Positions 63,913-64,000 of a stretch of 64,000 bases of DNA are shown here, one piece after another (position 1 is the first letter of the stretch; each line of letters begins with the position of its first letter). Location: assembly GCA_945874145.1 (NCBI GenBank), contig CAMCFN010000012.1, positions 1 to 64,000 on the forward strand, given 5' to 3'. Under the pieces are notes generated by a model. It was not told the origin of the DNA, ran no database searches, and saw nothing but the letters and a program-made list of their open reading frames with translations. The position numbers were made by a program, and so were the translations under genes. Source of the stretch: Akkermansia muciniphila (lineage in GTDB: Bacteria; Verrucomicrobiota; Verrucomicrobiia; Limisphaerales; SXTU01).

Positions 63913-64000
63913 ATGAACATCCCCATCACCGAAACTCGAAACCCAAAACTCCAAACCCGGAACGGCCTGCGCGGCTTCACGCTCATCGAGCTGCTGCTCG
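63913..64000 (+). CDS. Prepilin (major or minor), N-terminal fragment cut by window end
   Basis: An open frame begins at ATG 63913 (MNIPITETRNPKLQTRNGLRG|FTLIELLL). It is cut by the end of the window. It has a 21-residue leader ending in Gly, the classical residue before cleavage, unlike the Ala in the three other prepilins here. The position 19 bases after PilC suggests that this is the main pilin or pseudopilin of the machine. Confidence 0.8.
   Translation, partial: MNIPITETRNPKLQTRNGLRGFTLIELLL

Overview
ORGANISM. The window looks like a chromosomal piece of a GC-rich Verrucomicrobiota bacterium, probably from the Pedosphaera/Limisphaera side of the phylum. This is inferred from content, because no rRNA is present. 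The markers are: several one-gene prepilins with [19 protein letters not shown] leaders and an H-x9-DG tail; a DUF1549/DUF1553 plus DUF1501 pair; Tat-exported Gfo/Idh/MocA oxidoreductases; and a PilM / Amuc_1100 / Amuc_1099 / secretin gene order like that of the Akkermansia Amuc_1101-1098 cluster. Almost no start codon has a Shine-Dalgarno sequence. No tRNA, rRNA, CRISPR array, IS element or phage module was seen. Palindromic REP-like elements are frequent.

LAYOUT. 1-9.8 kb: end of a TonB-dependent receptor, a Cys-rich CWC protein, rsuA, a secreted alpha/beta hydrolase, an ABC exporter pair whose ATPase has an amber codon at the Walker-B glutamate, a prepilin, nadA, a second prepilin, parB and def. 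9.9-19.6 kb: a minus-strand run of six closely spaced genes (Gfo/Idh/MocA, SGNH hydrolase, Gfo/Idh/MocA, amidohydrolase, a 1230-residue TIM-barrel/LamG/quinoprotein/cytochrome c fusion, and a prepilin joined by an ATGA overlap). This looks like an extracytoplasmic carbohydrate-processing unit. 19.8-25.6 kb: a second SGNH hydrolase and the DUF1553-DUF1501 pair. 25.6-36.6 kb: trpG/pabA, an ExeA-like ATPase with a GspB-like protein, a pseudouridine synthase/methyltransferase fusion, prepilin peptidase plus aroE, a small exported protein, a 3'-5' exonuclease, a sugar isomerase-like TIM barrel, a membrane protein and a UDP-glucuronate decarboxylase.

36.8-54.7 kb is the most distinctive part. A PilM/PilN-like fusion, an Amuc_1100-like protein, an Amuc_1099-like protein and a large secretin are followed by a free-standing 5'-3' exonuclease and then four big exported proteins. 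Two junctions among these four are ATGA overlaps, and the last protein is a subtilisin-like protease. Three of the four end in the same kind of C-terminal module (hydrophobic strand, YxVQxSTN-like motif, terminal RYYRV). I infer a secretin-associated surface system with co-encoded cargo.

54.8-64 kb: GH57 branching enzyme, mutL, rtcB, a small periplasmic protein, then pilB/gspE, pilC/gspF and the start of a prepilin. The pilus/type II secretion parts (ExeA/GspB, prepilin peptidase, PilM-to-secretin, PilB/PilC, prepilins) are therefore spread over several loci but probably serve one envelope machine.

REPEATS. Several small palindrome families recur at gene ends and inside coding regions. In some cases they supply stop codons, a signal-peptide core, or disordered linkers (mutL, the pseudouridine synthase fusion).
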